64,000 bases of DNA from Oikopleura dioica (GCA_907165135.1 OU015566.1:7796157-7860156), one strand, 5' to 3'. Counted from the stretch's first letter, positions 46,201 to 56,173 are shown. Translations and numbers: made by a program. The notes: a model not told the origin generated them from the letters alone.

Positions 46201-46888
46201 TATTTCACTTTGTTTAGCACCAAAAAATGAAGAACTAATTTTTGCAAAAGGGGGCCAGGCGCCCCCTCCAAGAGCAAATCAAATTTCCAACCACTCTCCT
46301 TTGCCACTTGCCGACTTGAGGAACACAGGATTCTCGTAATCGAATGACGCTAGAATTTCCTCATCTTTTTATGGTTACGCGTATGCCGCATCAAAACGCA
46401 GTCGCTGGAAATGACCCCCGATTTGATTAGTATGCCTTATTTACAGTTAAAAATTTACAGTAACAAAATTTTTTTGCAGCATTAAATATGCTTCACGATG
46501 AAAATTTGATAAAAGTGCGAAGGTTGCATTTCTAAGGAACTCAGAACGGCTCCTGATATTTTTGCTAGCTCAATCGAATCATCTTTTGGAAGATTTACCG
46601 TGACCAGCGACTCCCCCCAAAATACCGCAAAAAAGTCCCTCCACGCTCGATGTGGAGGTCAAGAGTCCCAGCCAAAATACCGAAATTGAAATGTGCGTTA
46701 CCACTTCCTTCATATTGCTGAAAATAAAATTCGCTGTCAAGTTCTTCCATAAACAGCGGATCTCGCTCATCGATCTCTGTCACGTGGACGAATTCCGTCA
46801 ACCCATCCGTATCCAATCTTATAAAACAACCAAAGCATGAGTTGATTAAAAACGTGCAAAAAATCAGCAAGTTTCTTTTATTTTTCAT
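43213..46888 (-). CDS. Secreted mucin-like protein with Cys repeats, TSP1 and CCP-like domains
   Basis: A multi-exon secreted protein. The signal peptide is MKNKRNLLIFCTFLINSCFG, followed by about 75 residues of unknown type; exon 1 then joins in phase to CRSPPEEPNGRWKC. The body has at least four copies of a domain of about 65 residues (C..P....G.W.C...C.L.C......C.C....C.W), for example CGGLQVPEQFMGMWVCDING and CPALPSTFRGKWICHVNG. These are separated by Thr-rich spacers, then a polythreonine tract of over 120 codons (44160-44600). A thrombospondin type-1 repeat follows (WERWSSWSACTQTCG), then two Cys modules of CCP-like spacing and a basic end (RKPYRRRRHT). The architecture resembles larvacean house (oikosin-like) or mucus proteins; that role is inferred. 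Confidence 0.7.
44160..44600 (-). repeat. Polythreonine-coding microsatellite with internal duplication
   Basis: Trinucleotide array (GTT/GTA/GTC on the plus strand) that codes almost only Thr on the minus strand. A unit of roughly 165-180 bp (about 44230-44400) is repeated at about 44408-44570 with few changes, marking a recent tandem duplication. Occasional Ser, Pro and Arg codons interrupt it. Dense Thr implies heavy O-glycosylation. Confidence 0.85.
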
Positions 46889-47316
46889 TTTTATGTAAAC
46901 AGCCTTTATCGCGCCACTATCATGACATTTTATGATAATCACGAGAGCTCAATGGCGCCGCTGAAATTTAATTTTTAATGGCAAAATGTGAAGCATAAAT
47001 TGATTTTGGCATTTAACTCTTGTAAAATGAACGATGAGTAAATTTGATTAATGCATGGTGGTCGTTTTTTAACTTTCTATAAGAAACGTTTCCTTTATTC
47101 TTTGTACTGAAAGTTAGAAAACCGACGTTCTATTCTCACCCGCAGCATCACTACAGGTTCCTAGCATTTTCCAAAAGCTGAATCGCAAATTGCAACTAAG
47201 GTTGGCGGATATCTACCGTAACTAACGCGATTGGCGATTCTAGCGCTCCCAAGAAATACTGCTGCTCAGAGCACGAAGCAAAAGGTCAGCGCACCTCCAC
47301 CGCCACCCTTGCCCAG
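46889..47316. other. Divergent intergenic, mucin-like gene / small secreted protein
   Basis: AT-rich on the left, with a C-rich run near 47290-47310. Holds the promoters of both divergent genes; the TATA box of the right-hand gene is listed separately. Confidence 0.35.
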
Positions 47317-47324
47317 TATAAATA
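47317..47324 (+). promoter_or_regulatory. TATA box of small secreted protein gene
   Basis: TATAAATA 76 bp before the ATG at 47400, preceded by a C-rich stretch. This is one of the clearest core promoters in the window and fits the strong codon bias of the gene. Confidence 0.6.
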
Positions 47325-47399
47325 CTCCACAAAGTCAGCGAATCATCATCACAATCAATTACTCAAACAGTAATACAATCAAAGAAACATTTGATAAAA

Positions 47400-47903
47400 A
47401 TGAAGGTTTTCGCTGCTCTCTCCGCCGTCGCCCTCGCTCAGGATGTCCGACAAATGAGCTCTCACGAACGACTCGACTCTGTAAGTCCTTAGCTTACTGT
47501 ACCAGCTTCTTATTTCTTCACCTTAGGTCTCTGAGAACATCAACACCTGGATTGATACCTACATCTCCGACCACAACCGAGTCAACAAGTACAGAGACCA
47601 ATTCACCAATCTTGTCAACTACCTTGACGCCAAGTTGGATATGCAGTGCGCTGGAGAGAACCAAGACGAAGTCGAGCAACTTGCTGCTGATGGTAAGCAA
47701 ACCCTTCTTATCCCTTCTTAAAAATAATTAAAGATGCTATCGTCGAGCTCGGCGCCGAGGAGAGATCCGAAAGCGAATGAAGATCCTCAACCGAGTCCAC
47801 CGAGTCCATCTCCTCGGTTGCAACCGACCCAACAAGGCCAAGAGACGAATCACAAAACTCACCACCAAGTTCCTCAACGCCCTTGCCAAGGTCCAGAACT
47901 AAA
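47400..47903 (+). CDS. Small secreted protein, apparent frameshift
   Basis: Three exons (47400-47480, 47527-47692, 47734-47903). The N-terminus MKVFAALSAVALAQDVRQ is a short signal peptide. The mature part is helical and charged (VSENINTWIDTYISDHNRVN, LVNYLDAKLDMQ). Codons are strongly biased to C-ending and AAG/CTC forms, suggesting high expression. In exon 3 the frame DDAIVELGAEERSESE stops at 47778-47780. A +1 shift near 47765 instead opens IRKRMKILNRVHRVHLLGCN and runs to TAA at 47901 with the same codon bias. A single missing base in GAGAGATCC explains both. The family is not recognised; possibly a larvacean-specific house or gut product. AATAAA lies at 47967-47972. Confidence 0.6.
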
Positions 47904-47966
47904 TATTGAAAACTCAAGTGTTATAATGAGCTGACTTTGACTGTGATACAAAATATTTATCCTTTC

Positions 47967-47972
47967 AATAAA
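47967..47972 (+). terminator. Poly(A) signal AATAAA (small secreted protein)
   Basis: 64 bp after the TAA at 47901, which supports the longer, frameshifted reading as the real 3' end. Confidence 0.5.
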
Positions 47973-48090
47973 ATTAACAAAATTCAACAATTGTTTTTAC
48001 TGAACTAATTTCAAAGCGGAGATCAAAGCATCATCATGCCCCGAGGTTAAATATACTGAGCTTGCAACAACCAGTTGTCCCTAAAAGCAC

Positions 48091-48103
48091 CCTTTTTTAT
48101 CAG
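48091..48103 (+). promoter_or_regulatory. Probable trans-splice acceptor
   Basis: CCTTTTTTATCAG ends 7 bp before the ATG at 48111 with no upstream donor. Confidence 0.45.
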
Positions 48104-48110
48104 AGTAAAA

Positions 48111-49157
48111 ATGTCGGATAGAACATCATCCATTTCCTGTAGCGAGCTCAGTGATTATAGAGATATAGAGCTACCAGAGGAAAATCTTGGTGGATTCAAT
48201 GGAGGGATTCTCATGGTTCTCAGCAAAAAATTAAAACAGCAAGAACAATTTTTCGACAGTGAATTAAAAGATATTAAAAAGATACAACATGTCAAAAACC
48301 GTGAGTTTCTCAATGAACTTGAAAATAATAGAATGACGGTGGAGGAAATTGAGAAAAGGGTTGAAATTTCACTGCTTGAAAGCGAAAAGAATCAACAGTT
48401 GAGAAACATAAAGCTTGAGAAACTTATTGAAGATGTTCAAGAAATAAAGAAAAAGTATGAAGAAAAAATTGAGGAGTGTGAATATTATGACAAGCAACGA
48501 AACAACGAGATGAAGGAAATCAGAAAACGACTTGACGAGTATGAAAAGAATGAACTTGTTGAAAAAGAAAGCAAGACGCATCCATTTAGTTATATTTTTT
48601 TAATAATTATGATTGGTATGGAATTATGTGCTGATGATTCTTCCGCTCCCGTCACTCAAGTCTTTCTTGGTAAATACGGAGACGACTTTTTTCGTTTGAT
48701 ATCCATGTTTATGACTTCTGTGAGCAGTTCTCAACAGTGCTTATTTTACTTTCTTCGATTCGCTTACCTACTAATCTATATATTCTTGCGGATTCTTTCA
48801 ATTACGTGCAGTGCTTATTTTATATTACCAGTCACATTATTTTACTTGACGATGTATTACTGTGGGGATGTAATATCCAACCCAGTGGAAAATAAAATTA
48901 GGGAAAAGTTTTTAGAACGAGACGCTTCGACCAGTAAACTAGATGAAATTTTTCTTGGCCGTGTCACTTTGTCAATGAGAATGCAACTATTAAAAATAAA
49001 AGTAGGCCTATTCTTTCACAGAAACAGAGATATCCTCTGGGTCTTGACAGGACCCATGATTTACGGTGTCGCAATAGGACTTGGGTTTAACTTTCTTTAC
49101 GGAATCTATCAGGTGGCTCTATTCTTCTGTTACTGTCTTATAAAATTTATATCATAA
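48111..49157 (+). CDS. Intronless coiled-coil membrane protein, unknown
   Basis: A single exon of about 348 residues in a region where neighbours have introns. The Ser-rich start (MSDRTSSISCSELSDYRDIE) leads to a long charged coiled coil (KKLKQQEQFFDSELKDIKK through EIRKRLDEYEKNELVEKESK). At least four hydrophobic segments follow (SYIFLIIMIGMELC; LFYFLRFAYLLIYIFLRIL; AYFILPVTLFYLTMYYC; YGVAIGLGFNFLYGIYQVAL). I do not recognise the family. The absence of introns and relaxed codon use compared with neighbours hint at retroposition or a young gene. AATAAA lies at 49215-49220. Confidence 0.7.
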   Translation: MSDRTSSISCSELSDYRDIELPEENLGGFNGGILMVLSKKLKQQEQFFDSELKDIKKIQHVKNREFLNELENNRMTVEEIEKRVEISLLESEKNQQLRNIKLEKLIEDVQEIKKKYEEKIEECEYYDKQRNNEMKEIRKRLDEYEKNELVEKESKTHPFSYIFLIIMIGMELCADDSSAPVTQVFLGKYGDDFFRLISMFMTSVSSSQQCLFYFLRFAYLLIYIFLRILSITCSAYFILPVTLFYLTMYYCGDVISNPVENKIREKFLERDASTSKLDEIFLGRVTLSMRMQLLKIKVGLFFHRNRDILWVLTGPMIYGVAIGLGFNFLYGIYQVALFFCYCLIKFIS

Positions 49158-49474
49158 ATTATGATTCATAATACATGATTTAAATGTTTTTTAAGAAGTG
49201 TATTTTATTTGACAAATAAAGATAAAGCACGTATTCGATGATTATTTCCAGGCTGAAAGCGCAGCTGCTTAATCCTCGTCAGGCTAAAAATATTTGTATG
49301 TGCTCTATTTCATGTTTCTTCTTGGGGTGCACCTCTATTGGTAATAAATGAATAAAAAAGAAATTATTTCTTACAAGGGTTGTAAGTATCAAGTATTTAT
49401 ATCAATTTCAAATTGAAGCCGATAATAAACGAGGATGAAATTGAATGTGCGTGTGTGTTCTTTGAAGCAAGTTA
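49158..49474. other. Convergent intergenic
   Basis: AT-rich gap between the coiled-coil gene and the synaptotagmin gene, which converge. Contains the poly(A) signal at 49215-49220 and no coding frame. Confidence 0.35.
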
Positions 49475-51421
49475 TTATTTTCTTTTATTTTGACAAACCT
49501 CAAGCGTATGCCAAAGCGCGACAGGTCTTCGCGGTACGTTGATCATCCCCATCCAGTGCTTCAGAGCCTGTCCTGTCGCTTTTTTACTCACATGGTTTGA
49601 ATAAAGGTATGTCGAATATTTGAGAACATGATAATTTCTAACCCTTTTCCTGAGAACAACCTTGCCAATTGGATCATTTGAGCCAACTTGGTCATGATCC
49701 ACTACTTTGATCACAAGCTCTACTGACTGTAGCTGCTCCTGTTTGACAGAGTTCATCGTGGGACCATCTAGATTATCCTCCCTACTCGTTCGTAGATAAT
49801 GCATAGATCGGGATGATGGGAAAAAGAAGCGACGTAGATTATAAATTGCTTTCTATTCCTTCACATCCACTCGAAAAACTCGTTCCTGAGTGACTTCAAA
49901 GGCAAATGACTCGTTGTAATACGGCGTTAATGTATTCTTTTTGACGGATGTCTTCTTCTTCTTCAGCCTTGGAATTTAGATTACATCATAAATGAACAAA
50001 TGCGCCGGATTCACCGCTTTCCGTTTCGGTTGAGGTAAATCTTCACATATGGATCCGATAATCCATAAGCGTCCATCTTCTTAAGATTCTTCGCTTCTGA
50101 ACAGGATGTTGAGGATAGGTTTAACCCGCCTTCATCCGGTTCGTTTCTTACCTAAGATTCCGACAGTCATCTTTCCAGAAGTAGGCACGTAGCGCAAGCT
50201 GAAGCAAATGTCCCCCAACGTTGTCTGAAAAAGCAGTCATTTTTGGAGACATGGAAGAGTTCAACCTGCGTGAGAGATTTGATCGGCTTCATTCCACAAA
50301 ACGGCTCAGCCAAATCGATGCTGGAAAGAGGAATCTGCACTTAATTCATCGGTTTTAATGAAAAGGACTTATGCAAAATAAGAGTGTCTATTTGCTTTCG
50401 TCGCCCAATTTTCGCATTTCCAGCTAGATCTTTTCATTCAAAAGGTCGGGAAATGAACTTATAGAATAATTATCGACAGTCTGAGTGCTTTCCGTAGACG
50501 CGAAGGGATTACTTTTGAACTTTGGGTCTTCAACGAAAATACCTGATCCGATTGAATCGTGCTTCCCGAAGCGGTCATAATCGTAGATCCCAAATACTTT
50601 GATGGGCTTCTTATTGGTTTTCTGGTCAATAAATTGGATACATGTGCTTTTCTATCGATGAAATAGAGCAAGGACCAATAAGATGGACCGAAAATGAAAT
50701 CTAGCCAATGGGATTGAGAAAATCAGGTTCAAAAAGCCCTGGCAAGGGTCTTATGCGCAATATCCTTGTACAAAAGCGGCATGTCGAATCGCTCATCAAA
50801 AACTGGATCTAGTGTTTTTCGATGAACCTTCGTTGATAATTTTCGCTTCTTATCCGGCAAGAAGAACAGTTTTACATAAGGGTCTTTTCGGGTTTAAAAT
50901 CGCTTCAAAACTGACGAGTGGAATTAATGAGCGCAGCCTGGTAGAAAACAACATGCTGAAGACAACTCACAACATGTAAAAATATATACAGTATATAATA
51001 TACTGTATATTATAAAATATGCTGTAGGTCAAGTTAAGAAGATAATCGCTAAGAAGGGATATATAAACTCGGTCCTGATGTGCCTCCTATATCCATGGCA
51101 GGTAAATTAGTTGCTTTCTTCACGTGGACTTTAAGGAGATTGGCATCAAAGGAGTAATCTAAATTATCATACAGCTGTGTACTAAAACGTGCAAATTGAA
51201 TTTCACGCTGCCTTCACATCAACATCTTGTGCGTTTTTATTCTTACACAATCACAATAAATTATTGTTTATAATCCGATCAATCATAAGTATGATTCTCT
51301 TACCAAGGGAGAAAAAAAGCGTGCCTTCATAACGATACTTATTTATTTCAACAAAGAATCTGTGTATTACTCTTTTATCGCTTCCTAGATTATTTTCTTC
51401 TTTTGACTTTTTACTCTCCAT
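49475..51421 (-). CDS. SYT: Synaptotagmin (two C2 domains, no visible membrane segment)
   Basis: Assembled from many small exons. After a short Lys-rich N-terminus ([20 protein letters not shown]), C2A reads [20 protein letters not shown], then [35 protein letters not shown] and [17 protein letters not shown]2B reads [75 protein letters not shown], and ends [17 protein letters not shown]. The five Ca2+-binding Asp positions of each C2 domain appear conserved. The C2A exon junction at TSDPYV uses a 191-bp GA-AG intron (50884-51074). The start at 51421 follows an ATTTTCAG acceptor-like site, so this transcript lacks the usual N-terminal membrane anchor; an upstream exon cannot be excluded. Symbol assigned at family level. 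Confidence 0.88.
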
Positions 51422-52412
51422 GTTTTCTCTTAATATTTTTTTCACTGAAAATTGTTTATCACCGAATCGGTTTTTTTATAAGGTAGCGCCGACCGCCAGA
51501 AGATGTCGTCACTCACTACTCAGATTCACTCATCCTTTTTTGTATTGACCACTTTTTCGCTGATTTGTATAATTTATCATTTAACTAATGCATATTGATA
51601 TAGAACTTGAAAGGTGTTTATCATCATTTACTGAATAAAATCGATATAAAAAATAGCTTCAGTTAAATATTGAAAATATAATACGGTATAATATCGACTC
51701 GATATTATCGAGAACATCAATTTGAGGTATTATATCAATATGAAGGTACTCACCATAGAATTAAAAATATATATGTGAATTTGAAAAGTTGAACAGCTGA
51801 GTCAACCGATATTTCAACCACTTTAAAATTGATATATTGGAAAAACACGTAATAGTGTTTGCAGCTCGGTTAACCATATTTTAAGCCTCTTTGAACTCAT
51901 ATCGATTTATAATTTCGATGCTGAAAGTTTATTTGGTCTTCAATCGACGATTAAAAAAGAATACTTGAATAATTGATGGTCATTTATTCTATTTGAATGG
52001 AGATAATGCTGATAACTTGAAGATACCATCAAAAATAGCTTATAAAAATGATATAAGAGTTCGTTTTTATTGCAGGCTTAACGTTTTCGGAACAGAAATT
52101 CCATCATCAGAGCCGGTTGCTTGAAAACTTGACGATCTTTTAGCAAAGGAGAAACTGACCTTTTCTTGTAGAAGAATGAACTGATCAATATTCCGAATAA
52201 TAACTTGATCCCTAGCCACATTCTAGAGAAAATAATCTAACCCGAACTATTTTTATAATCTCAGAGGCTCCAATTGCCTTCAAAATGATATAAATATATT
52301 AATTTATCAACAGATAAATAGAAGAACAACGATTATTGGCACATAGATTCTAACTCTTGAACAGCGTATTGAAGCTGGGTAGCAGTAAATCTTTAAACGT
52401 AGTTTCCTGGAG
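51422..52412. other. AT-rich region upstream of synaptotagmin
   Basis: About 990 bp, strongly AT-rich, with many ATAT/GATATT words and a 21-nt palindrome at 51688-51708. No coding frame with support. Candidate regulatory region for the synaptotagmin gene. Confidence 0.4.
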
Positions 52413-52673
52413 CTAAACGAATATTTCCGCGGTATATTTCCTTGCAGCCTTCGTTTTCTTCGTTGATCTCGATTTCCGGAAACTTATCAATAGCGCGGCA
52501 AAGGTCAGGAGTGCTACGAATGCTATAGCTGGAACGTCAAAGCTCAGGTCGAAATTTCTTTGCTCGCAGAGTCTCCCTGTATAAGATTTTTTGCATTTAC
52601 AAGTCGGCACATTATCGTGAATAACAGTTCTTCCGCCGTTCAAGCAAGGTATTCTGTTTCGTCTTCGCACCAT
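52413..52673 (-). CDS. Small EGF-like transmembrane protein, copy 1
   Basis: An 86-residue single-exon protein. One EGF-like module occupies the N-terminus (CLNGGRTVIHDNVPTCKC then YTGRLC, the C-NGG-C-C-G-C pattern). A hydrophobic helix (VPAIAFVALLTFAALLISF) and a basic tail (RKSRSTKKTKAARKY) ending AEIFV follow. There is no signal peptide, so the helix probably acts as a reverse signal anchor with the EGF module outside; that is inference. A clear paralogue lies 540 bp upstream on the same strand with the same layout and the same end (EIFV). Confidence 0.7.
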   Translation of the reverse strand: MVRRRNRIPCLNGGRTVIHDNVPTCKCKKSYTGRLCEQRNFDLSFDVPAIAFVALLTFAALLISFRKSRSTKKTKAARKYTAEIFV

Positions 52674-53212
52674 TTTTCAATTTCTTTTCTGCTAATAATT
52701 CACCTTAGGTTGATTCTTATATTTAAAAATGATGGTGGCGTCCTTTCATCATAAAATAACGTAAGTATTTTTGCTCTCTAGCGTTAAAATTACTATTGTA
52801 AATGTGTAAATATATTTTGGAATGATTAATTTACAATACAGCTAGCTGCTTTTTTAATAACATGATGATGCCATCGCTCATCCAAGCTGCTCGAAAATTG
52901 GGACTAAACGAATTTATGGAAGTGCATTTTTAGATAACCAATAAGATTGCTGTATTTGGCCTACCGGCCAATCAAAACCCTGATCCATAAAATTACTTCC
53001 ATAAATTGTTGTCCCGAAAATTGAGTTGTTTGTTTCAAGAGACAAAACTCATTATTGATAATATTATCGTTTTAATCGTCAAAATATAGGCATGCACAGA
53101 TAAAGCAGAAATAATGTTTGAGAATGTCGAAGCATTTGAAGCACGAATACTAGTAAAAGTAGCTTTGGCAGTTGCGAGCGGCACAAATAAAAGTGAAATC
53201 AAGGAAGAAAGG
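52674..53212. other. Spacer between EGF-TM paralogues
   Basis: About 540 bp of AT-rich sequence with no supported gene. A minus-strand open stretch near 53035-53229 has low-complexity Ser/Leu content and is not supported. Confidence 0.35.
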
Positions 53213-53515
53213 TTAGACGAAAATCTCACGGGTTTTTGATTCCGTTTTTTCTTGAAGTTTTTGATCGGCGTATTTTCTTCTCAAGGAGATTTTCGTGATT
53301 GATGATTTTGCAAGAAAAGCGCCACCAATAAGAAGAGCGGCTAGTGCGACTAACGCGATAAATGCAACTGGAGAGCTGTAACTTGCAAAGTCGAAGAATC
53401 GGGATTGACAGTGTCTTCCAGTGAAACCATCCAAGCACTTGCATGTGGGCAAATCATCGTGAATTACTGTTATTCCGCCGTTGAAGCAAGTTAGTTGGTA
53501 TCGTGATCTGACCAT
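53213..53515 (-). CDS. Small EGF-like transmembrane protein, copy 2
   Basis: A 100-residue paralogue of the protein at 52413-52673. MVRSRYQLTCFNGGITVIHD continues as PTCKCLDGFTGRHCQSRFF, an EGF-like module. A membrane helix (VAFIALVALAALLIGGAFL) and a basic tail ending TREIFV follow. The ATG at 53515 is chosen because it aligns with MVRRRNRIPC of the other copy, and a TATAAA box lies 46 bp upstream. The conserved C-terminal EIFV could be a PDZ-type or trafficking signal (inference). Confidence 0.72.
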   Translation of the reverse strand: MVRSRYQLTCFNGGITVIHDDLPTCKCLDGFTGRHCQSRFFDFASYSSPVAFIALVALAALLIGGAFLAKSSITKISLRRKYADQKLQEKTESKTREIFV

Positions 53516-53560
53516 TTTGTTTGTTTGATTTTTATGGACCAGCCAGCTCAACCGAGCTCA

Positions 53561-53566
53561 TTTATA
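53561..53566 (-). promoter_or_regulatory. TATA box of EGF-TM copy 2
   Basis: Minus-strand TATAAA in CATATAAATG, 46 bp before the ATG at 53515. Confidence 0.5.
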
Positions 53567-53820
53567 TGACAAGGGGAAAACATGATTGAGTATGAACTTC
53601 CATGGCGCCACAGAGAAAAATATTACATATAGTAGTTAACGAGCTCTCTAGCGATAGACTTTTCTTTCCAAGAATTTCAAGAGCAAATTGATTACCATGA
53701 TACAGTCAGCGATCAATCATCATTCATTAAAATGAACTAATTCGGCACTAGAAATCCCCGGGGGCGATTCAGCGTACCCTAAACATAAAGTAACTGGGGA
53801 AGAACAAATTCAGAAATAAA

Positions 53821-55276
53821 ATGTCAGAAAGAGGAAATTCCAGCTGGAAACAATATCTGCCCTTTGAAAATAATAAGCTAAATTATGCAGCGTTATTTTT
53901 CTGCTTGGCGATCTCTTCTCATAATGCATATAACTACCTTCATCCGGAAGTTGCAATAGAGCCATTTATGGACGCTTATTTCGTAAATTCCGCGATTAAA
54001 AAAGAGGAATTCGAAGAACTTGAGAAATATGTGTTAAAGCACGTATCTGGAGAGGATTTTGCTGGAGTAAGGAAGAACTTCAAGCCGACAACAAATATTC
54101 TGGAGCATTCGAGAGACAAAGCGTACTGGGAAGGCCCTGTGAGAGAAACTGCTTGCCCAGTTCAAATCAGAAGGGTAGAAAAATAATTCTATTGAAGGGT
54201 TATTTCAAACTTTTTAGAGCCTGGAGCCACTAGAGCGAAGGGTACCCGATGTAGTCGGCATTGGATTCGCTAAGTGTGGCACTGGAACACTTCAATTTCT
54301 CGATTGCCACCCCAGAGTAACGATGAGATCGACGGAGCCGAAAATCTACAATTCGATAAATACTGAGATTATACTCAAAGAAATGGGTTACGCAGCAACA
54401 GAGCTTGACTACTTGAATTTTGAAGCTGTCAAGAAAGAATATCTCTCAAAATTGCCTCTCGTCGCAAAAGATGAGATATTGATCGAAAAATCGCCCATTT
54501 ATACAGAGGATGATGGAAATGGACAGATCGAAGGTAATTTTTTTTTTCATTCTTATTTTCCAATAGCCTGTAATTTCAGCGAACGCAAAAGCAATGAAAA
54601 GAATCAATCCAAATACAAAAATCATCGCGATCGCCTGCGACCCGATCAAAAGGGGTTACTCTATGTTTCAAATGGAAGGCAGAAGAACAAAAATACGACT
54701 CGCCGATCATCAAAATATCAAAAGGTGCAAGGCTTGTCTCCACGGAACGGTGAATGAAACAATACAGGAATACACCGAGACCATTAGCAAAGAGCAGTAT
54801 GGACCAGGGACGGGGTTTGAAGAATATGTCTTAGGTTTACGACCTTTTGTCGACGAATTCGGGTAAGAGAAAAATTCTCTGAAAGCTTCCAATTCAAAAT
54901 TTTAAGAGCGGAAAACGTCCTCCTCCTCGACGGGGAAAACTTGATCGCGAACCCGAACGAAGAGTGGAGCCGGCTGCTTGAATTCCTCGGCTTGGAAAAA
55001 GACTCACTGAAATTCTACCACGACAAAGAAAAGGGATTTCCATGTCTCGAATCTCCGCTAAAATACTGTCTCAATGGCGCTAAAGGGATTTCACGAAAAG
55101 AAGATGTCAGACAACTATATCCAAAAGAAACAGAAATCTGGCGGAAGGCTTTTTCACCCAAGATCAAAGAGTTGATTTCGTATATGAAGATTTGCGACAA
55201 AATTGACAGAAAGTGCTGTAGAAAATTGAAGAAAGAAGCGACATCATTTTCTTGGGCTTATGAATATGCTTGTTGA
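53821..55276 (+). CDS. Golgi-type carbohydrate sulfotransferase
   Basis: A type II membrane enzyme that would transfer sulfate from PAPS to a glycan. The N-terminus has a signal-anchor (LNYAALFFCLAISSHNAYNY). After a GT-AG intron comes the 5'-phosphosulfate-binding loop (VVGIGFAKCGTGTLQFLDCH). The 3'-phosphate-binding region is IIAIACDPIKRGYSMFQ. Later blocks include EEYVLGLRPFVDEFG, NVLLLDGENLIANPNEEWSR and LLEFLGLEKDSLKFY, typical of heparan/NDST-type sulfotransferases; the C-terminus is Cys-rich (CDKIDRKCCRK). The acceptor cannot be told from sequence. GFAKCGTGTL replaces the commoner GxxKxGT(T/S) form. AATAAA lies at 55315-55320. Four or five short introns. Confidence 0.85.
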
Positions 55277-55314
55277 ACAGTCATCTCTGTTATTAATCTG
55301 TTTATTTCTAAACC

Positions 55315-55320
55315 AATAAA
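55315..55320 (+). terminator. Poly(A) signal AATAAA (sulfotransferase)
   Basis: 39 bp after the stop at 55274-55276. Confidence 0.5.
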
Positions 55321-56160
55321 ACTATTAATAGGATCATATTCATAAATCATTCATAAAAATAAAAATTTTCAAATGCGATAATCATATTTGAAATATGGAA
55401 TTTAAATTTAATTAATCATTGCTAAAATAGTATTTCTATGACTAAAAATGTGAAAAAAAGGGCAAAAAAGGGAAAATCAATCACTCAATTACTATAAAAG
55501 CCACGCATTTGGCATATCATTTCTCGCATTCTAAAAAAAAATTAAAAGAAAAAATTACCCCGAGAGAAAAACATGGTCTATAATTTCTAAAATATGCGAT
55601 TTCGGACTCGTCTAAGAAACATATTATCCTGCATTATATTTTGTAAGTAGTACTCGCTGATTCTATAATGATGGCTTTTTGAAGGACAAAAAGCGGATTC
55701 GGATACTTACAACTTATCCTTTTTTGTAATTTACCTTCGGAAGAAAATTAAATTGGCTTCCCTCCCATTGCTATTTTACGATCAGTAAAAGAAAATGCCA
55801 TAATCAAATGTAATTTTCCCTTTCCCTTGAATTATGAATCGACTCAATGCTGTATAAAATGGCGATAGGTGCTCTAATGATCTCAAAACATGTTGAAACC
55901 AACTTGTGCGAGTTCGGACTACCCGGGTAGCTTATGAGTAAATGAATAAAAGATCATGAGAATCTAACACCAAATCCTCCTATTTTATGACGAGAATCTT
56001 CGCGATAACGCTTTTGTTTTCACGGAAACTCGTGGACCCTGAGTCATCTCCAAAACAAACGTAATTACGTTTTCCCTTTCACGCTTATAAAGAAACCGAA
56101 AAATGAATTCCTTAGACCTAATCATAGCTCAAGACAAAAAGGAGCAAAACTTGAAAACCA
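55321..56160. other. Intergenic, no gene seen
   Basis: About 840 bp, AT-rich, no supported coding frame or repeat with defined ends. Confidence 0.35.
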
Positions 56161-56167
56161 TTTTCAG
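56161..56167 (+). promoter_or_regulatory. Probable trans-splice acceptor
   Basis: TTTTCAG 6 bp before the ATG at 56174. Confidence 0.4.
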
Positions 56168-56173
56168 AAGAAA

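Noticed and set aside
51515-51550. Possible spliced-leader RNA gene (ACTCATCC followed by a T run)
   Set aside because: Only the first few bases resemble the larvacean leader as I recall it; the rest and the donor do not match.
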